Positions 16,427 to 27,730 of a stretch of 64,000 nt of DNA are shown here, in pieces (the first letter of the stretch is position 1; each line of letters begins with the position of its first letter). Origin of the DNA: Brachybacterium sp. YJGR34 (GTDB taxonomy: Bacteria > Actinomycetota > Actinomycetes > Actinomycetales > Dermabacteraceae); NCBI RefSeq assembly GCF_003347015.1, contig NZ_PNFB01000006.1, positions 105,968 to 169,967 of the forward strand, given 5' to 3'. Under the pieces are notes generated by a model. That model was not told the DNA's origin. It was given only the letters and a program-made list of their open reading frames with translations, and ran no database searches. Both the position numbers and the translations under genes were made by a program.

Positions 16427-17155
16427 ATGACCCGCACCATCGCCCGCCGCCGCGGTCCCGTCCGCGCCGCGGCCCTCGGTGCCCTCGTCGTCGCCCTGGC
16501 CGCCGGCTGCTCCGGCGGCGCGGAGGAGGACCCCGCGGCCACGGAGGCCGGGGGTACGACGAGCAGCGACGGCGGAGCGGCCGACGGGCCCGCGGGCGAT
16601 GGCGCCGCGGGCGATGACGACGCGACCGACGACGGCGCGGCCGATGACGGCGCGGCCGACGACGGCGCGACCGACGACGCGGCCGAGGGTGGCGGGGACG
16701 CCTCACCGCTGCCCGGGTCCGCCGATCTCGCGACCGAGGAGCTGCCGGTCCCGGCCGAGGAGGCCCTGCGCCTGGCGACCGAGGCCGCCGGCGGCGGAGA
16801 TCCGACGTCGATCCAGATCGACCACGACGACGACCGCGGCTGGGTGTGGGAGATCGAGGTGACCCTGGACGGCCGGGAGCACGAGATCGACCTCGACGCC
16901 ACCACGGGCGAGGTCCTCGAGCACAGCGAGGACGAGGACCGGTACGTCGACCCGGCGATCGACGTCACCGACCCGCTGCCCTACGCCGAGGCGCTGGACC
17001 TCGCCGTCGCCGAGCAGGACGGCCGCGTGAGCGGCTGGGACCTCGACACCGACGACGGCCGTCCGCACTACCAGGTGGACATCGAGCAGGGCGACGAGGA
17101 CGTCGAGGTGGACGTCGATGCCGAGACCCGAGAGGTCCGCGTCGAGCAGGACTGA
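16427..17155 (+). CDS. PepSY-domain lipoprotein
   Basis: 242 residues. A basic N-terminus plus hydrophobic stretch ends in the lipobox LAAGC (Cys about residue 27), so it should be anchored outside the membrane. A long Asp/Ala/Gly linker (residues about 30-85) includes repeats of DDGAA encoded by 15-base DNA repeats. Then come two PepSY repeats: about residues 105-165 ([14 protein letters not shown] ... [24 protein letters not shown]) and 180-242 ([15 protein letters not shown] ... [15 protein letters not shown]). PepSY domains are thought to bind or inhibit proteases or cations; no partner is adjacent. GAAGGAGG precedes the ATG. Confidence 0.86.
   Translation: MTRTIARRRGPVRAAALGALVVALAAGCSGGAEEDPAATEAGGTTSSDGGAADGPAGDGAAGDDDATDDGAADDGAADDGATDDAAEGGGDASPLPGSADLATEELPVPAEEALRLATEAAGGGDPTSIQIDHDDDRGWVWEIEVTLDGREHEIDLDATTGEVLEHSEDEDRYVDPAIDVTDPLPYAEALDLAVAEQDGRVSGWDLDTDDGRPHYQVDIEQGDEDVEVDVDAETREVRVEQD
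16628..16672 (+). repeat. Three 15-base tandem repeats in the lipoprotein linker
   Basis: Units GACGACGGCGCGGCC, GATGACGGCGCGGCC and GACGACGGCGCGACC follow each other in frame and encode [15 protein letters not shown]. Flanking sequence contains degenerate copies. Such units can change copy number by slippage without shifting the frame. Confidence 0.8.
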
Positions 17156-17158
17156 CGG

Positions 17159-17201
17159 CCCCGCGGGCGGCGCGCACCCCCGGGCCGCCGCCCGCGCGGG
17201 G
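17159..17201. terminator. Hairpin between convergent PepSY and amidohydrolase genes
   Basis: CGGGCGGC (17164-17171) pairs with GCCGCCCG (17187-17194), and flanking CCCC/GGGG extend the stem with a small bulge. It starts a few bases after the PepSY stop and could serve both directions. Confidence 0.5.
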
Positions 17202-17229
17202 ATCGCCCGCTCGGCGCCCCCTCGCGCCG

Positions 17230-18402
17230 TCAGCGCGGCGCGATCACCGGTTCGCCGGCCGCATCGCGCCGCATGACCTCCCGGCCCTCCTGCCACACCC
17301 GCAGCGAGCGGTTCCGCACGTCCAGCGGGTCTCCCTCCCACAGCACGAGGTCCGCCTCCTTGCCCACCTCGATCGACCCGATCCGATCCGCGAGGCCCAG
17401 CACCTCGGCGGGATGGAGAGTGATCGCGCGCAGGGCGTCCGCCGGCGCCATCCCGTGCTTGACGGCGAACGCCGCCTGGTAGACGAGGTGCTCGATCGGG
17501 ACGACCGGATGATCGGTGATGATGCTGACCTGCACTCCCGCGGCGGTGAGGATCCCGGGCGCCGTCGGGGTGCGGTGGCGCACCTCCACCTTCGAGCGGG
17601 AGACGATCAGCGGCCCGTAGAGCACCGGCACCCCGGCGGCGGCCACCCGGTCCGCGATCAGATAGGCCTCGGTGCCGTGATCCAGGACCAGGTCGTAGCC
17701 GAACTCCTCGGCGATGCGCAGCGCGGTGGCGATGTCGTCGGCCCGATGGGCGTGCTGGCGCCAGGGGATCTCGCGCTCGAGCACGCGGACCAGCGCCTCG
17801 GAGACCAGGTCCGCATCGCGCTCGGCGGGATCCTTCGCGGCCCACGCGCGGGCGGTGGCGAAGGCCTTGCGGATGGTGAGCGCGACGCCCAGCCGGGTCG
17901 AGGGGGTCTGCTTCATCTCGCCGTAGACCCGTTTGGGGTTCTCCCCGAGAGCGGCCTTGAGGCCCGAGGGGCTGCGCAGCACCATCTCGTCGACCACGCG
18001 GCCGTGGGTGCGCAGCGCCACGGCGAGCCCGCCGATCGGGTTGCCGGAGCCCGGATTCACGTTGACCGCGGTCACGCCGCCGATGATCGCGTCGTCGAAG
18101 CCCACCTCGACAGGATTGATCGCGTCGATCGCCCGCGCCGCCGCCATCACCGGATCGGTCATCTCGTTGGTGTCCTGGCCGGCCCAGCCCTCGCCCTCCT
18201 CGTCGACCCCGAGGTGCACGTGGGCGTCCACGAAGCCGGGCAGCAGCCAGCCGCCCTCGGCGTCGATGACTGCGGCGTCCGCCGGGATCTCGAGATCGGG
18301 GCCGGCCTCGAGGATCCGTCCCTCCCGGACGAGGACGGTGCCGTCGAAGGGCTCTCCCTGGATCGGCACGACATGGGCATGGATGATGGCGGTGCAGGTC
18401 AT
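17230..18402 (-). CDS. Amidohydrolase (imidazolonepropionase-like, COG1228)
   Basis: 390-residue metal-dependent hydrolase of the PF01979 superfamily. The metal-binding HxH appears as FVDAHVHLG (about residues 57-65), with later conserved histidines in QHAHRADD and LDHGTE and an Asp in IITDHPVVP. The C-terminal phrase [26 protein letters not shown] is typical of cyclic amidohydrolases. Substrate unknown; relatives include putative prolidases and imidazolonepropionase-like enzymes. ATG at 18402 follows GGGAAAGAG; the same-frame extension overlaps PPK2 antisense and is not credible. Divergent from the PPK2 gene. Confidence 0.85.
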   Translation of the reverse strand: MTCTAIIHAHVVPIQGEPFDGTVLVREGRILEAGPDLEIPADAAVIDAEGGWLLPGFVDAHVHLGVDEEGEGWAGQDTNEMTDPVMAAARAIDAINPVEVGFDDAIIGGVTAVNVNPGSGNPIGGLAVALRTHGRVVDEMVLRSPSGLKAALGENPKRVYGEMKQTPSTRLGVALTIRKAFATARAWAAKDPAERDADLVSEALVRVLEREIPWRQHAHRADDIATALRIAEEFGYDLVLDHGTEAYLIADRVAAAGVPVLYGPLIVSRSKVEVRHRTPTAPGILTAAGVQVSIITDHPVVPIEHLVYQAAFAVKHGMAPADALRAITLHPAEVLGLADRIGSIEVGKEADLVLWEGDPLDVRNRSLRVWQEGREVMRRDAAGEPVIAPR

Positions 18403-18450
18403 GGACAGACTCTTTCCCGAGGCCCACGCGGCGTCAAGCCGGGGCGCGGC

Positions 18451-18456
18451 TAGAGT
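18451..18456 (+). promoter_or_regulatory. -10 element of ppk2, leaderless
   Basis: TAGAGT, six bases before ATG 18463, with no ribosome-binding site between them. Confidence 0.58.
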
Positions 18457-18462
18457 GTCCCG

Positions 18463-19347
18463 ATGGCTCCTCAGCACCCCCGTCACCCCGGCGTCCCCCG
18501 GGACCAGACCCCGCGCGGCGTCCCGATCCCGACGGGATGGGACGGCTCGGTCACCGCGATCGACCCCCGCTCCACCCCGGGCTTCACCGGAGGCAAGAAG
18601 GACGGTCGCCGGCGTCTGGCCGCGCTCGACGAGCCGGTCGACGAGCTGCAGGAGCGCCTGTTCGCGGACTCCCGTCCTGCCGGAGAGGGGCGCAGCGTCC
18701 TGCTGGTCGTGCAGGGCATGGACACCGCCGGGAAGGGCGGGATCATGCGGCACGTGGTGGGCAGCGTGGACCCGCAGGGCACCGAGATCGTCGCCTTCAA
18801 GGCGCCGACGGAGGAGGAGCGCGCCCACGACTTCCTGTGGCGGATCCGCCCGCACGCACCCCGTCCCGGCATGATCACCGTCTTCGACCGCTCCCACTAC
18901 GAGGACGTGCTGATCCACCGCGTCCACGGCTGGGCCGACGAGGCGGAGATCGCGCGCCGCTACGAGGCGATCAATGCCTTCGAGCGGGAACTCGTCGACC
19001 AGGGCACCGAGATCATCAAGGTCATGCTCCACCTCTCCTACGAGGAGCAGGGCGAGCGGCTGATGGAGCGCCTCGAGCGGCCGGACAAGCACTGGAAGTT
19101 CGCCCCGGGGGACGTCGACGAGCGCGAGCACTGGGCGGCCTACCTGGCGGCCTACGACGCGGCGCTGCGGGCCACCTCCACCGCGCACGCCCCCTGGACC
19201 GTCGTCCCCGCGGACCGCAAGTGGTACGCCCGCATCGCCGTCCAACAGCTGCTGCGCGACGCCCTCGAACGGATCGACCCGCACTGGCCCGCGGCGGGCT
19301 TCGACGTCGCCGAGCAGATCGTGCGGCTGCGGGCGACGATGGCGTGA
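18463..19347 (+). CDS. ppk2: Polyphosphate kinase 2 family protein
   Basis: 294 residues. PPK2 enzymes move phosphate between polyphosphate and nucleotides. The Walker A-like motif [15 protein letters not shown] (about residues 85-99), the second conserved block [17 protein letters not shown] (about 143-159) and the lid [11 protein letters not shown] are all present, and the length fits the single-domain PPK2 type. Whether it prefers AMP, ADP or GDP cannot be decided by eye. It is transcribed from its own leaderless promoter, divergent from the amidohydrolase. Confidence 0.92.
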   Translation: MAPQHPRHPGVPRDQTPRGVPIPTGWDGSVTAIDPRSTPGFTGGKKDGRRRLAALDEPVDELQERLFADSRPAGEGRSVLLVVQGMDTAGKGGIMRHVVGSVDPQGTEIVAFKAPTEEERAHDFLWRIRPHAPRPGMITVFDRSHYEDVLIHRVHGWADEAEIARRYEAINAFERELVDQGTEIIKVMLHLSYEEQGERLMERLERPDKHWKFAPGDVDEREHWAAYLAAYDAALRATSTAHAPWTVVPADRKWYARIAVQQLLRDALERIDPHWPAAGFDVAEQIVRLRATMA

Positions 19348-19427
19348 GGCGTCCGGGCTCCGGTCGGATGCGGGAGCCGGCGGGCGGCGACTTGTGCCGT
19401 CGCGCTCCCGGGGTCGATGATGAGGAC

Positions 19428-19925
19428 ATGGCTTCCATCACCTTCCAGAACACCCCTGCCACCACCGTCGGCGAGCTGCCCGCCACCGGTTCGACCCTCC
19501 CGGCGTTCGAGCTCGTCGGTCAGGACCTCTCCCCGGTCTCCTCCGCGGACCTCGCCGGCAAGCGGGTCGTGCTCAACATCTTCCCCTCGCTCGACACCGG
19601 CACCTGTGCGACGTCCGTGCGTCGCTTCAACGAGATCGCCGCCGGCCTCGAGAACACCGTCGTGGTGTGCGTCTCGAAGGACCTGCCCTTCGCGCAGGCC
19701 CGCTTCTGCGGCGCCGAGGGCATCGAGAACGTCGTCACCGGCTCCGCCTTCCGCTCCTCCTTCGGCGAGGACTTCGGCGTGACCCTGGCCGACAGCCCGC
19801 TGGCCGGTCTGCTCTCCCGTGCGGTGGTCGTGGCGGACGCCGACGGCACCGTGCTCCACACCGAGCAGGTCGCCGAGGTCACCGAGGAGCCGGACTACGA
19901 GGCCGCGGAGAAGGCCCTGGCCTGA
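19428..19925 (+). CDS. tpx: Thiol peroxidase (Tpx, atypical 2-Cys peroxiredoxin)
   Basis: 165 residues. It reduces hydrogen and lipid peroxides with thioredoxin. The peroxidatic Cys60 lies in [13 protein letters not shown] and the resolving Cys94 in LPFAQARFC, matching Cys61/Cys95 of E. coli Tpx. The ATG at 19428 gives [20 protein letters not shown], a normal Tpx N-terminus; the upstream GAGG is a weak ribosome-binding site. Gap of 80 bases after ppk2; a hairpin follows downstream. Confidence 0.95.
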   Translation: MASITFQNTPATTVGELPATGSTLPAFELVGQDLSPVSSADLAGKRVVLNIFPSLDTGTCATSVRRFNEIAAGLENTVVVCVSKDLPFAQARFCGAEGIENVVTGSAFRSSFGEDFGVTLADSPLAGLLSRAVVVADADGTVLHTEQVAEVTEEPDYEAAEKALA

Positions 19926-20004
19926 GCGACGAGCTGCCGAGGAACGAGGCGGTAGGAGCTGAGGCGGACGAGCACGAGCCTGAGCGAGTCCGCACCGCAC
20001 CTCC

Positions 20005-20041
20005 CGGGACCCGGTCCGCGCCCTGCGCAGGCCGGGTCCCG
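20005..20041 (+). terminator. Hairpin after tpx
   Basis: CGGGACCCGG (20005-20014) pairs with CCGGGTCCCG (20032-20041), and the loop contains a nested GCGC-CCT-GCGC mini-stem. It lies about 80 bases after tpx and 28 before the DUF488 gene. Confidence 0.5.
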
Positions 20042-20068
20042 CGCAGTCCGCCCCGAGGAGGAGCCGTG

Positions 20069-20458
20069 ATGAGCGCCCTGCGCATCGACCTGGCGCGCGT
20101 CCACGACCTGCTGGATGCCGGCGCCTCCGCGCCCGGTGAGCACCGCGTCCTCGTCGATCGCCTCTGGCCGCGCGGCATCTCGAAGACGCGCCTGGCCCTC
20201 GACGAGTGGGACCGGGACGCCGCCCCCAGCACGGACCTGCGCCGCGCCCTCCACCACGGCGAGATGGGCTTCGAGGAGTTCACCGCCCGCTACCGCCGCG
20301 AGCTCGACGCCTCGGGCGCGGCCCGTGCCCTGCGCGAGCGCGCCCTCGCCGCCGGCGCCGAGGACCTGACCCTGCTCTTCGCCGCGAAGGACACCGAGCA
20401 CACCCACGCCCTCGTGCTGCGCGAGGCCCTCGAGGACTGCGAGCGCGCCGAGGGCTGA
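20069..20458 (+). CDS. DUF488 family protein (YeaO-like)
   Basis: 129 residues. The DUF488/COG3189 hallmark block HRVLVDRLWPRGISK (about residues 27-41) is followed by LALDEWDRDAAPSTDLR and a C-terminal LTLLFAAKDTEHTHALVL strand-helix. The molecular function of the family is unresolved. A GAGGAGGAG ribosome-binding site precedes adjacent GTG (20066) and ATG (20069); ATG is chosen for its seven-base spacing from AGGAGG, and the GTG alternative would add one residue. Confidence 0.88.
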   Translation: MSALRIDLARVHDLLDAGASAPGEHRVLVDRLWPRGISKTRLALDEWDRDAAPSTDLRRALHHGEMGFEEFTARYRRELDASGAARALRERALAAGAEDLTLLFAAKDTEHTHALVLREALEDCERAEG

Positions 20459-20488
20459 GCCGCGTGCCGCGACGGTGCGGCGCGGAGG

Positions 20489-20494
20489 TAGGGT
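20489..20494 (+). promoter_or_regulatory. -10 element of the TauE/SafE gene, leaderless
   Basis: TAGGGT followed by eight bases and a GTG start, without a Shine-Dalgarno. Confidence 0.5.
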
Positions 20495-20502
20495 CGTCCC
20501 TC

Positions 20503-21321
20503 GTGGAACCCGTCTCGCTGATCGTCCTGCTCGTCATGGGCACCCTCGCCGGAGCGATCAACGCGGCGGTCGGCTCGGGCTCCCTGCTCACGCTGCCGGT
20601 GCTGCTCGCTCTCGGCGTCCCACCCGGAGTGGCCGTGCGCACCAACACCATCGGCATCCTCTTCTCGACCATCGGCTCCACCTACGGGTACCGGCGCGAG
20701 ATCGCTCAGGAGAAGGGGAACCTCGGGCCGCTGGTCCTGACCACCGCGCTGTGCGCGACCGCCGGCGCGCTCCTGCTGCTGATCTCGCCGTCCGAGGCCC
20801 TCGACGTCGTGGTGCCCGTGCTGATCGTGGTGGCGCTGGCGATGGTGATCTTCCAGAAGCCCCTGACCACCGCCCTGCGCCGGCGCGCCGAGCGACGAGC
20901 GGCACGGAGCGGGGGAGCGGAGGCGCCCGGCGCCGAGGACGCGGAGCGCAGCCCCCTGCGGTCGCGCGGCCTGCTCGGCGCGATGGGTGCCGCCTCGATC
21001 TACGGCGGCTACTTCACCGCCGCCCAGGGCATCCTCTACCTCGGCGTGCTCGGCATCTTCACGGGCCGCACGATGGGCTCGGTCAACGGCGTCAAGAACC
21101 TCATGAGCCTGGTGGTGAACCTGGCCGCGGCGACCGTCTACGTCGTGGCGCACTTCGTGCTCGGGGTGGAGGTCCTCTGGATCGCCACCGCCGCGATCGC
21201 CGTCGGCGCGCTGCTGGGCGGCTACTTCGGCGCCCACCTGGCCAAGCGCCTGCCCGAGGTGGTGCTGCGCGGCATCATCGTCGTCGTCGCGCTCGTCGCC
21301 TTGGTCCGGCAGGTCCTCTGA
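20503..21321 (+). CDS. TauE/SafE family sulfite/anion exporter-like permease
   Basis: 272-residue membrane protein with eight or so hydrophobic segments in two repeats: GTLAGAINAAVGSGSLLTLPVLL and its partner IYGGYFTAAQGILYLGVLGIF ... NGVKNLMSLVVNLAAATVYV. The paired G-G-G motifs and the central charged loop (about residues 125-155) are typical of TauE/SafE (PF01925). Members are linked to sulfonate, sulfite or organic anion transport; no sulfur genes are nearby to narrow this down. GTG 20503 is chosen for the promoter spacing. Convergent with icd. Confidence 0.86.
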   Translation: MEPVSLIVLLVMGTLAGAINAAVGSGSLLTLPVLLALGVPPGVAVRTNTIGILFSTIGSTYGYRREIAQEKGNLGPLVLTTALCATAGALLLLISPSEALDVVVPVLIVVALAMVIFQKPLTTALRRRAERRAARSGGAEAPGAEDAERSPLRSRGLLGAMGAASIYGGYFTAAQGILYLGVLGIFTGRTMGSVNGVKNLMSLVVNLAAATVYVVAHFVLGVEVLWIATAAIAVGALLGGYFGAHLAKRLPEVVLRGIIVVVALVALVRQVL

Positions 21322-21524
21322 CGCCCTGCACGGCCGTGCTCTCCGTCCGGCCGCGCCCGCGGGATCCTGACCCTGCCCTCGAGGGCAGCGCTGCAGGTCA
21401 CTTCACCGTGTTATGACTCCCTGATTCCACGTCGGAGTGTCCTGCAGCGAACCGTCTGCCGCCGACACCGCCGGCCGCTCCCGCACCGCCGGCCGCGTGC
21501 GTCCCGCACCGTGGCGCACGCGGC

Positions 21525-21565
21525 GACGCCGGCCCGGTCCGCGCGGGGCGGGCCGGACCGGCGTC
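21525..21565. terminator. Inverted repeat between convergent tauE and icd
   Basis: GACGCCGGCCCGGTCC (21525-21540) and GGGCCGGACCGGCGTC (21550-21565) can form an imperfect stem of about 12 pairs, 27 bases after the icd stop codon on its strand. The rest of the 270-base gap (21322-21591) shows nothing recognisable. Confidence 0.5.
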
Positions 21566-21591
21566 GTGGCGTTCCGTGGGGACAGGCGGCC

Positions 21592-23943
<2,352 letters not shown>

Positions 23944-23951
23944 CTACCCGC

Positions 23952-25181
23952 TCAGTAGACGGGCTCGTCCTCGAGGACCTCGACGTCCCAGGGGTCCGAG
24001 ACCACCACGTGGGTGGTGCCCTCGGCATCCACCGTCGCCGCGACCGCGTGCGCGCGATAGGTCCCGGGGGAGAGGGCCGGGGTGTGGCACGCCCCCTGCG
24101 TTGTCCAGGCCGTCTCGGCGCGGGTCATGCCGTCCTCGCCGAGCCACTGCAGCGGGATCTCCGGGCTGTTGCGAGCGCCGGCGACGATGGTGCCGGTGGC
24201 CGGGTCCGTCAGGACCACGCCCGGCAGCAGGGCGCGCGTGCCGAGGTCCTCGGAGGTGACGGTGACCTCCGCGGTGACTCCTCCGGCCCCGTCCTCCGGA
24301 GGTGTGGTCGAGACGGACTGTGCCGCATCGCTCGCCGTGATCGCGAGGCCGTCGCCGTCGCCCACCGCCCGGAGCTCCGCGCCGCAGGCGAGAGGGCCGA
24401 GGTCCGCAGGGATCTCGCCGCCGGGCGCGGTGACCGCGCCGGGCACCGGCTCGAGGGCTCCGCCGACGACGTCCACGAGCACGTCCCCACTCGCGCTCCA
24501 GCCCGCGTCGTCCTCGCCGCGTCCGGGTCCGTCGAGCTCCCCGCCGGTCAGCCGCAGCAGGTACTGGCCGTCCGGCAGCGGGGCGTCGTCGCAGGTGCCG
24601 AGGGTCAGCTGCGCCGTCGCCGCGGACGGCGCGGGGGACTGGCCGCCGCTCTCGACCCGTTCGCGCACCACCATCGGCGGCACCGGCGCCCCCTCGACGC
24701 CGAGCTCCCCGTCGTAGCCCTCGAGGGGACTCCCGCGGTCCTCCGGTGCCGCCGGGAGCATCACACCCACCGGGGTGAAGCCGGCGTAGTCGTAGCCCTC
24801 CTCGAGCCGGAAGGGCCCCGAGACCTGGAGGTCGTTCCCCTCGGCCCGCACCGTCTCGGGGATGAGGGTGCCGCCCTCCGCGGAGCGCAGCGGGGGCTCG
24901 TCCTCCCCTGGGTGGCAGAGCCAGCCGGGGTCCACCGGGGTGGTCGCGGCGGCGGCGACCTCCTCGGGATCCATCGGCTCCCCGCGCGCGGCGGGCTGTG
25001 AGGTGCCGCCCGGGTCGACGCCGGGGAGACGATCGCACGCGGTCGGGGTGAGCGCCAGCACTCCGACCCCGAGTGCGGCGAGCGCGCGGGCGGCGAGGCT
25101 CCGCGCCGCCCGGTGCGGCCGGGCGGCGGGGCGCGCGGACCGACCGCGACGGTCGGCGCCGCTCCGCGACAGATCGCTCAT
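23952..25181 (-). CDS. Hypothetical secreted lipoprotein
   Basis: 409 residues, not recognised. A long Arg-rich N-region leads to a hydrophobic stretch and a lipobox-like TPTAC with Cys at about residue 49. The rest is a Pro/Asp/Glu/Thr-rich beta-type protein with two similar halves, each with a short Cys-containing segment (GWLCHPGEDEP, LGTCDDAPLPDGQYLLRL; later LACGAELRAV, GACHTPALSPGTYRAH), suggesting paired Ig-like or beta-sandwich domains with disulfides. ATG 25181 follows GAGGGGG. It stands alone between icd and zupT, all on the minus strand. Function unknown. Confidence 0.68.
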   Translation of the reverse strand: MSDLSRSGADRRGRSARPAARPHRAARSLAARALAALGVGVLALTPTACDRLPGVDPGGTSQPAARGEPMDPEEVAAAATTPVDPGWLCHPGEDEPPLRSAEGGTLIPETVRAEGNDLQVSGPFRLEEGYDYAGFTPVGVMLPAAPEDRGSPLEGYDGELGVEGAPVPPMVVRERVESGGQSPAPSAATAQLTLGTCDDAPLPDGQYLLRLTGGELDGPGRGEDDAGWSASGDVLVDVVGGALEPVPGAVTAPGGEIPADLGPLACGAELRAVGDGDGLAITASDAAQSVSTTPPEDGAGGVTAEVTVTSEDLGTRALLPGVVLTDPATGTIVAGARNSPEIPLQWLGEDGMTRAETAWTTQGACHTPALSPGTYRAHAVAATVDAEGTTHVVVSDPWDVEVLEDEPVY

Positions 25182-25264
25182 CGGCTCGCCCCCTCGGTCT
25201 CCTCAGCCGTCCTGATCGGCGCGGACAGGATCTGCGCCAGAACGTACCGGACCTCCGCCGGTGA

Positions 25265-26107
25265 TCACAGCACCAGCAGCGTGAGCGCCATGATCGCCAT
25301 CCCGCCGATCAGCGAGTAGATGACGGTGTGGTGCTCCCCGGTCTCCTCCGCGGCCGGCAGCAGCTCGTCGAGGGAGACGAACACCATCACCCCGGCGACC
25401 CCGGCGAGGATCGCGCCCATCGTGGTGCCGTCGAGGAAGGGGCCCAGCAGCAGGTAGCCGATCACGGCGCCGGCGGGCTCGGCCATCCCGGACATGGTCG
25501 CGAGCCAGAAGGCCTTCGACCGCGAGCCGGTCGCGCGGCGCACGGGCACCGCAATCGCGAGCCCCTCGGGGATGTTGTGCAGGGCGATGGCGGCCACCAC
25601 CGGGATCGCGATCTCGGGCGCCTGCAGGGCGGCCATGAAGGTCGCGAAGCCCTCGGGCACGTTGTGCAGGGCGAGCGCGCCGGCGGTCACGAGCCCTGTG
25701 CGCAGCAGCCGGGCGCGCAGCGCCCTGTCGGCCGCCTGTTCCTCGGCGTCGCGCACCTCCGGTCGGCCGCCGCTGCCGCTCATCCGTCCGGCGAACTCAT
25801 GGGGATTGACCGCGGTGGGCACCAGGCGGTCCACGACGGCGATGACGAGGATGCCCACGAAGAAGGAGAGGACGGCGAGGGCGGTGCCGCGCGGGGTGGC
25901 CGCGCCGCCGCCGGAGAGCACGCTCGCCCCCTCGGGCAGCAGCTCCACGAAGGAGACGTAGAGCATGACGCCCGCGGAGAGGCCCAGGCCCCCGGCCAGC
26001 ACCTTCGGGCTGGTCCCGCGACCCATCACGCCGAGGGCGGCGCCGATGCTCGTGGTCGCGCCGGCGAACAGGGTCAGGAGGAAGGCGAGGAGCACGAGGA
26101 CGACCAT
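25265..26107 (-). CDS. zupT: ZIP family metal permease (ZupT-like)
   Basis: 280 residues with eight hydrophobic segments. The metal-binding ZIP motifs are HNVPEGFATFMAAL (TM4) and HNIPEGLAIAVPV (TM5), each with His, Asn and Glu side chains facing the pore; SFVELLPEG in TM2 is also typical. ZupT imports zinc, iron or manganese into the cytoplasm. A loop of about 40 residues after TM3 (around RMSGSGGRPEVRDAEE) is cytosolic. It is divergent from hisD with only 68 bases between the two starts, so the promoters overlap. Specific metal unknown. Confidence 0.92.
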   Translation of the reverse strand: MVVLVLLAFLLTLFAGATTSIGAALGVMGRGTSPKVLAGGLGLSAGVMLYVSFVELLPEGASVLSGGGAATPRGTALAVLSFFVGILVIAVVDRLVPTAVNPHEFAGRMSGSGGRPEVRDAEEQAADRALRARLLRTGLVTAGALALHNVPEGFATFMAALQAPEIAIPVVAAIALHNIPEGLAIAVPVRRATGSRSKAFWLATMSGMAEPAGAVIGYLLLGPFLDGTTMGAILAGVAGVMVFVSLDELLPAAEETGEHHTVIYSLIGGMAIMALTLLVL

Positions 26108-26162
26108 AGCGGCGCCGCGCGCCCCGGGCGGCGCGCACCGGCGGCGCGTCGCGCCACGCCCG

Positions 26163-26168
26163 TAGACT
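26163..26168 (+). promoter_or_regulatory. -10 element of hisD, leaderless
   Basis: TAGACT followed by seven bases and ATG 26176; no Shine-Dalgarno is present. Confidence 0.6.
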
Positions 26169-26175
26169 GGCCCGC

Positions 26176-27513
26176 ATGTCCGATGCCGCCCCGTTCCTCG
26201 CCGTGACCGACCTGCGCTCCCGCCGCCTGAGCAGCGCCGAGCTCCACGCGACCCTGCCCCGCGCCGCCCTCGACGTCGAGGCCGCGACCGCCGCGGTGCG
26301 CCCCGTGGTCGAGGACGTCGCCGCGCGCGGAGCCGCGGCGGTGCTCGACGCCTCCGAGCGCTTCGACGGCATCCGGCCGGAGCATCTGCGCGTCCCTGCC
26401 GCGGAGCTCGAGCGTGCCCTGGAGGAGCTGGATCCGCAGATCCGCGCCGCTCTCGAGGAGTCCGTGGCCCGGGTGCGGCGGGTCGACGGCGCGCAGACCC
26501 GCGCGGAGGAGTCGGTGCAGGTGGTCCCCGGCGGCACCGTCACCCAGCGCTGGGTGCCGATGCGCCGCGTGGGCCTGTACGCCCCCGGTGGGCGCGCCGT
26601 CCTGCCCAGCTCCGTGGTGATGAACGTGGTCCCCGCCCAGGTGGCCGGGGTGGAGCAGATCGTGCTGGCCTCCCCGCCGCAGAAGGAGTTCGGCGGTCTG
26701 CCGCACCCCACGATCCTCGCCGCCTGCGCCCTGCTCGGCGTCGACGAGGTGATCGCCGCGGGCGGCGCCCAGGCGATCGCCCTGCTGGCCCACGGCGCCG
26801 AGGACCTCGGCGACGGCACCCCGCTGCCGGGTGTGGACCTGGTGACCGGTCCGGGCAACGTCTATGTCGTCGCGGCCAAGCGCCTGGTGCGCGGCCGGGT
26901 CGGGATCGATGCCGAGGCTGGCCCCACGGAGATCGCGATCCTCGCCGACGCCGCCGCGGACCCGTCCTATGTCGCCGCCGATCTGATCTCCCAGGCCGAG
27001 CACGACCCGCTCGCCGCGAGCGTGCTGGTCACCGATGCGCCGGAGCTCGTGGCCGCGGTCGAGCGGGAGCTGGCCGTGCAGGTCCCCGCCGCGCTCCACC
27101 GCGAGCGGATCGAGGAGGCGCTGCGCGGTCCCCAGAGCGGCGCGGTCCTCGTCGACGATGTGGAGCAGGGACTCGCGGTGGTCGATGCCTACGGTGCCGA
27201 GCACCTCGAGATCCAGACCACAGACGCCGCGGCCGTCGCGGCCCGGGTGACCAATGCCGGCGCGGTCTTCGTCGGTCCGCACAGCCCGGTGAGCCTGGGC
27301 GACTACGCCGCCGGCTCCAACCACGTCCTGCCCACGGGCGGCACCTCCCGCTTCACCGGCGGCCTGGCCGTCCAGACCTTCCTGCGCGGGATCCACGTGG
27401 TCGAGTACGACCGCGAGGCGCTGCACGGCGCCCGGGAGGCGGCGACCTCCCTCGCGGCGGCCGAGGGCCTGCCGGCGCACGGGAGCGCGATCGACATCCG
27501 CTTCACCCGCTGA
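26176..27513 (+). CDS. hisD: Histidinol dehydrogenase
   Basis: 445 residues. It catalyses the last two steps of histidine synthesis, histidinol to histidine, with two NAD and a zinc ion. Conserved blocks: [52 protein letters not shown] (catalytic Glu-His and zinc ligand) and AEHLEIQT, followed by [14 protein letters not shown]. Transcribed from a leaderless promoter. In many actinobacteria hisD directly precedes hisC-hisB; here about 8.5 kb of sugar genes separates them. Confidence 0.96.
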   Translation: MSDAAPFLAVTDLRSRRLSSAELHATLPRAALDVEAATAAVRPVVEDVAARGAAAVLDASERFDGIRPEHLRVPAAELERALEELDPQIRAALEESVARVRRVDGAQTRAEESVQVVPGGTVTQRWVPMRRVGLYAPGGRAVLPSSVVMNVVPAQVAGVEQIVLASPPQKEFGGLPHPTILAACALLGVDEVIAAGGAQAIALLAHGAEDLGDGTPLPGVDLVTGPGNVYVVAAKRLVRGRVGIDAEAGPTEIAILADAAADPSYVAADLISQAEHDPLAASVLVTDAPELVAAVERELAVQVPAALHRERIEEALRGPQSGAVLVDDVEQGLAVVDAYGAEHLEIQTTDAAAVAARVTNAGAVFVGPHSPVSLGDYAAGSNHVLPTGGTSRFTGGLAVQTFLRGIHVVEYDREALHGAREAATSLAAAEGLPAHGSAIDIRFTR

Positions 27514-27583
27514 GCGCGGGGGGCAGCGTCCGGGCTCTGACCTGGCCGTCAGTGCGCCCCGGTGCATATCGCATCGTCCTCTT

Positions 27584-27593
27584 GCATCGATGC
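27584..27593. promoter_or_regulatory. Palindrome GCATCGATGC upstream of the LacI-type gene
   Basis: A 10-base perfect palindrome, with a related GTGCATATCGCATC about 20 bases before it. It lies just upstream of the putative -35 of the sugar cassette promoter and could be an activator site. Short, so tentative. Confidence 0.3.
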
Positions 27594-27603
27594 GTCGTGA
27601 GGG

Positions 27604-27632
27604 TTGCTCTCCGCCATGGAAGCGCTTACGCT
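27604..27632 (+). promoter_or_regulatory. Probable promoter of the sugar-utilisation cassette
   Basis: TTGCTC (27604-27609), a 17-base spacer and TACGCT (27627-27632) form a plausible promoter. The first LacI-type operator (27618-27629) lies in the spacer and -10; the second (27647-27658) lies just past the expected transcription start. Confidence 0.5.
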
Positions 27633-27658
27633 CGAAGCAGCGGGTTGTAAGCGCTTCC
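27618..27658. promoter_or_regulatory. Paired LacI/GalR-type operators
   Basis: GGAAGCGCTTAC (27618-27629) and its exact inverted copy GTAAGCGCTTCC (27647-27658) both have the AAGCGCTT core bound by LacI-family repressors. Their centres are 29 bases apart, close to three helical turns. They lie immediately upstream of the lacI-type gene, implying autoregulation and control of the whole cassette. Confidence 0.8.
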
Positions 27659-27730
27659 GGCCGTGGCCTCCGACCACGCCGGATCGCTGTGCGACTCCCG
27701 CAGGGCACTCGATGACGAGGAGGTTCGACG

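Noticed and set aside
16628..16672. CRISPR-like repeat
   Set aside because: The 15-base units are directly adjacent and in frame in a coding region with no spacers; no CRISPR array or cas gene is seen anywhere in the window.
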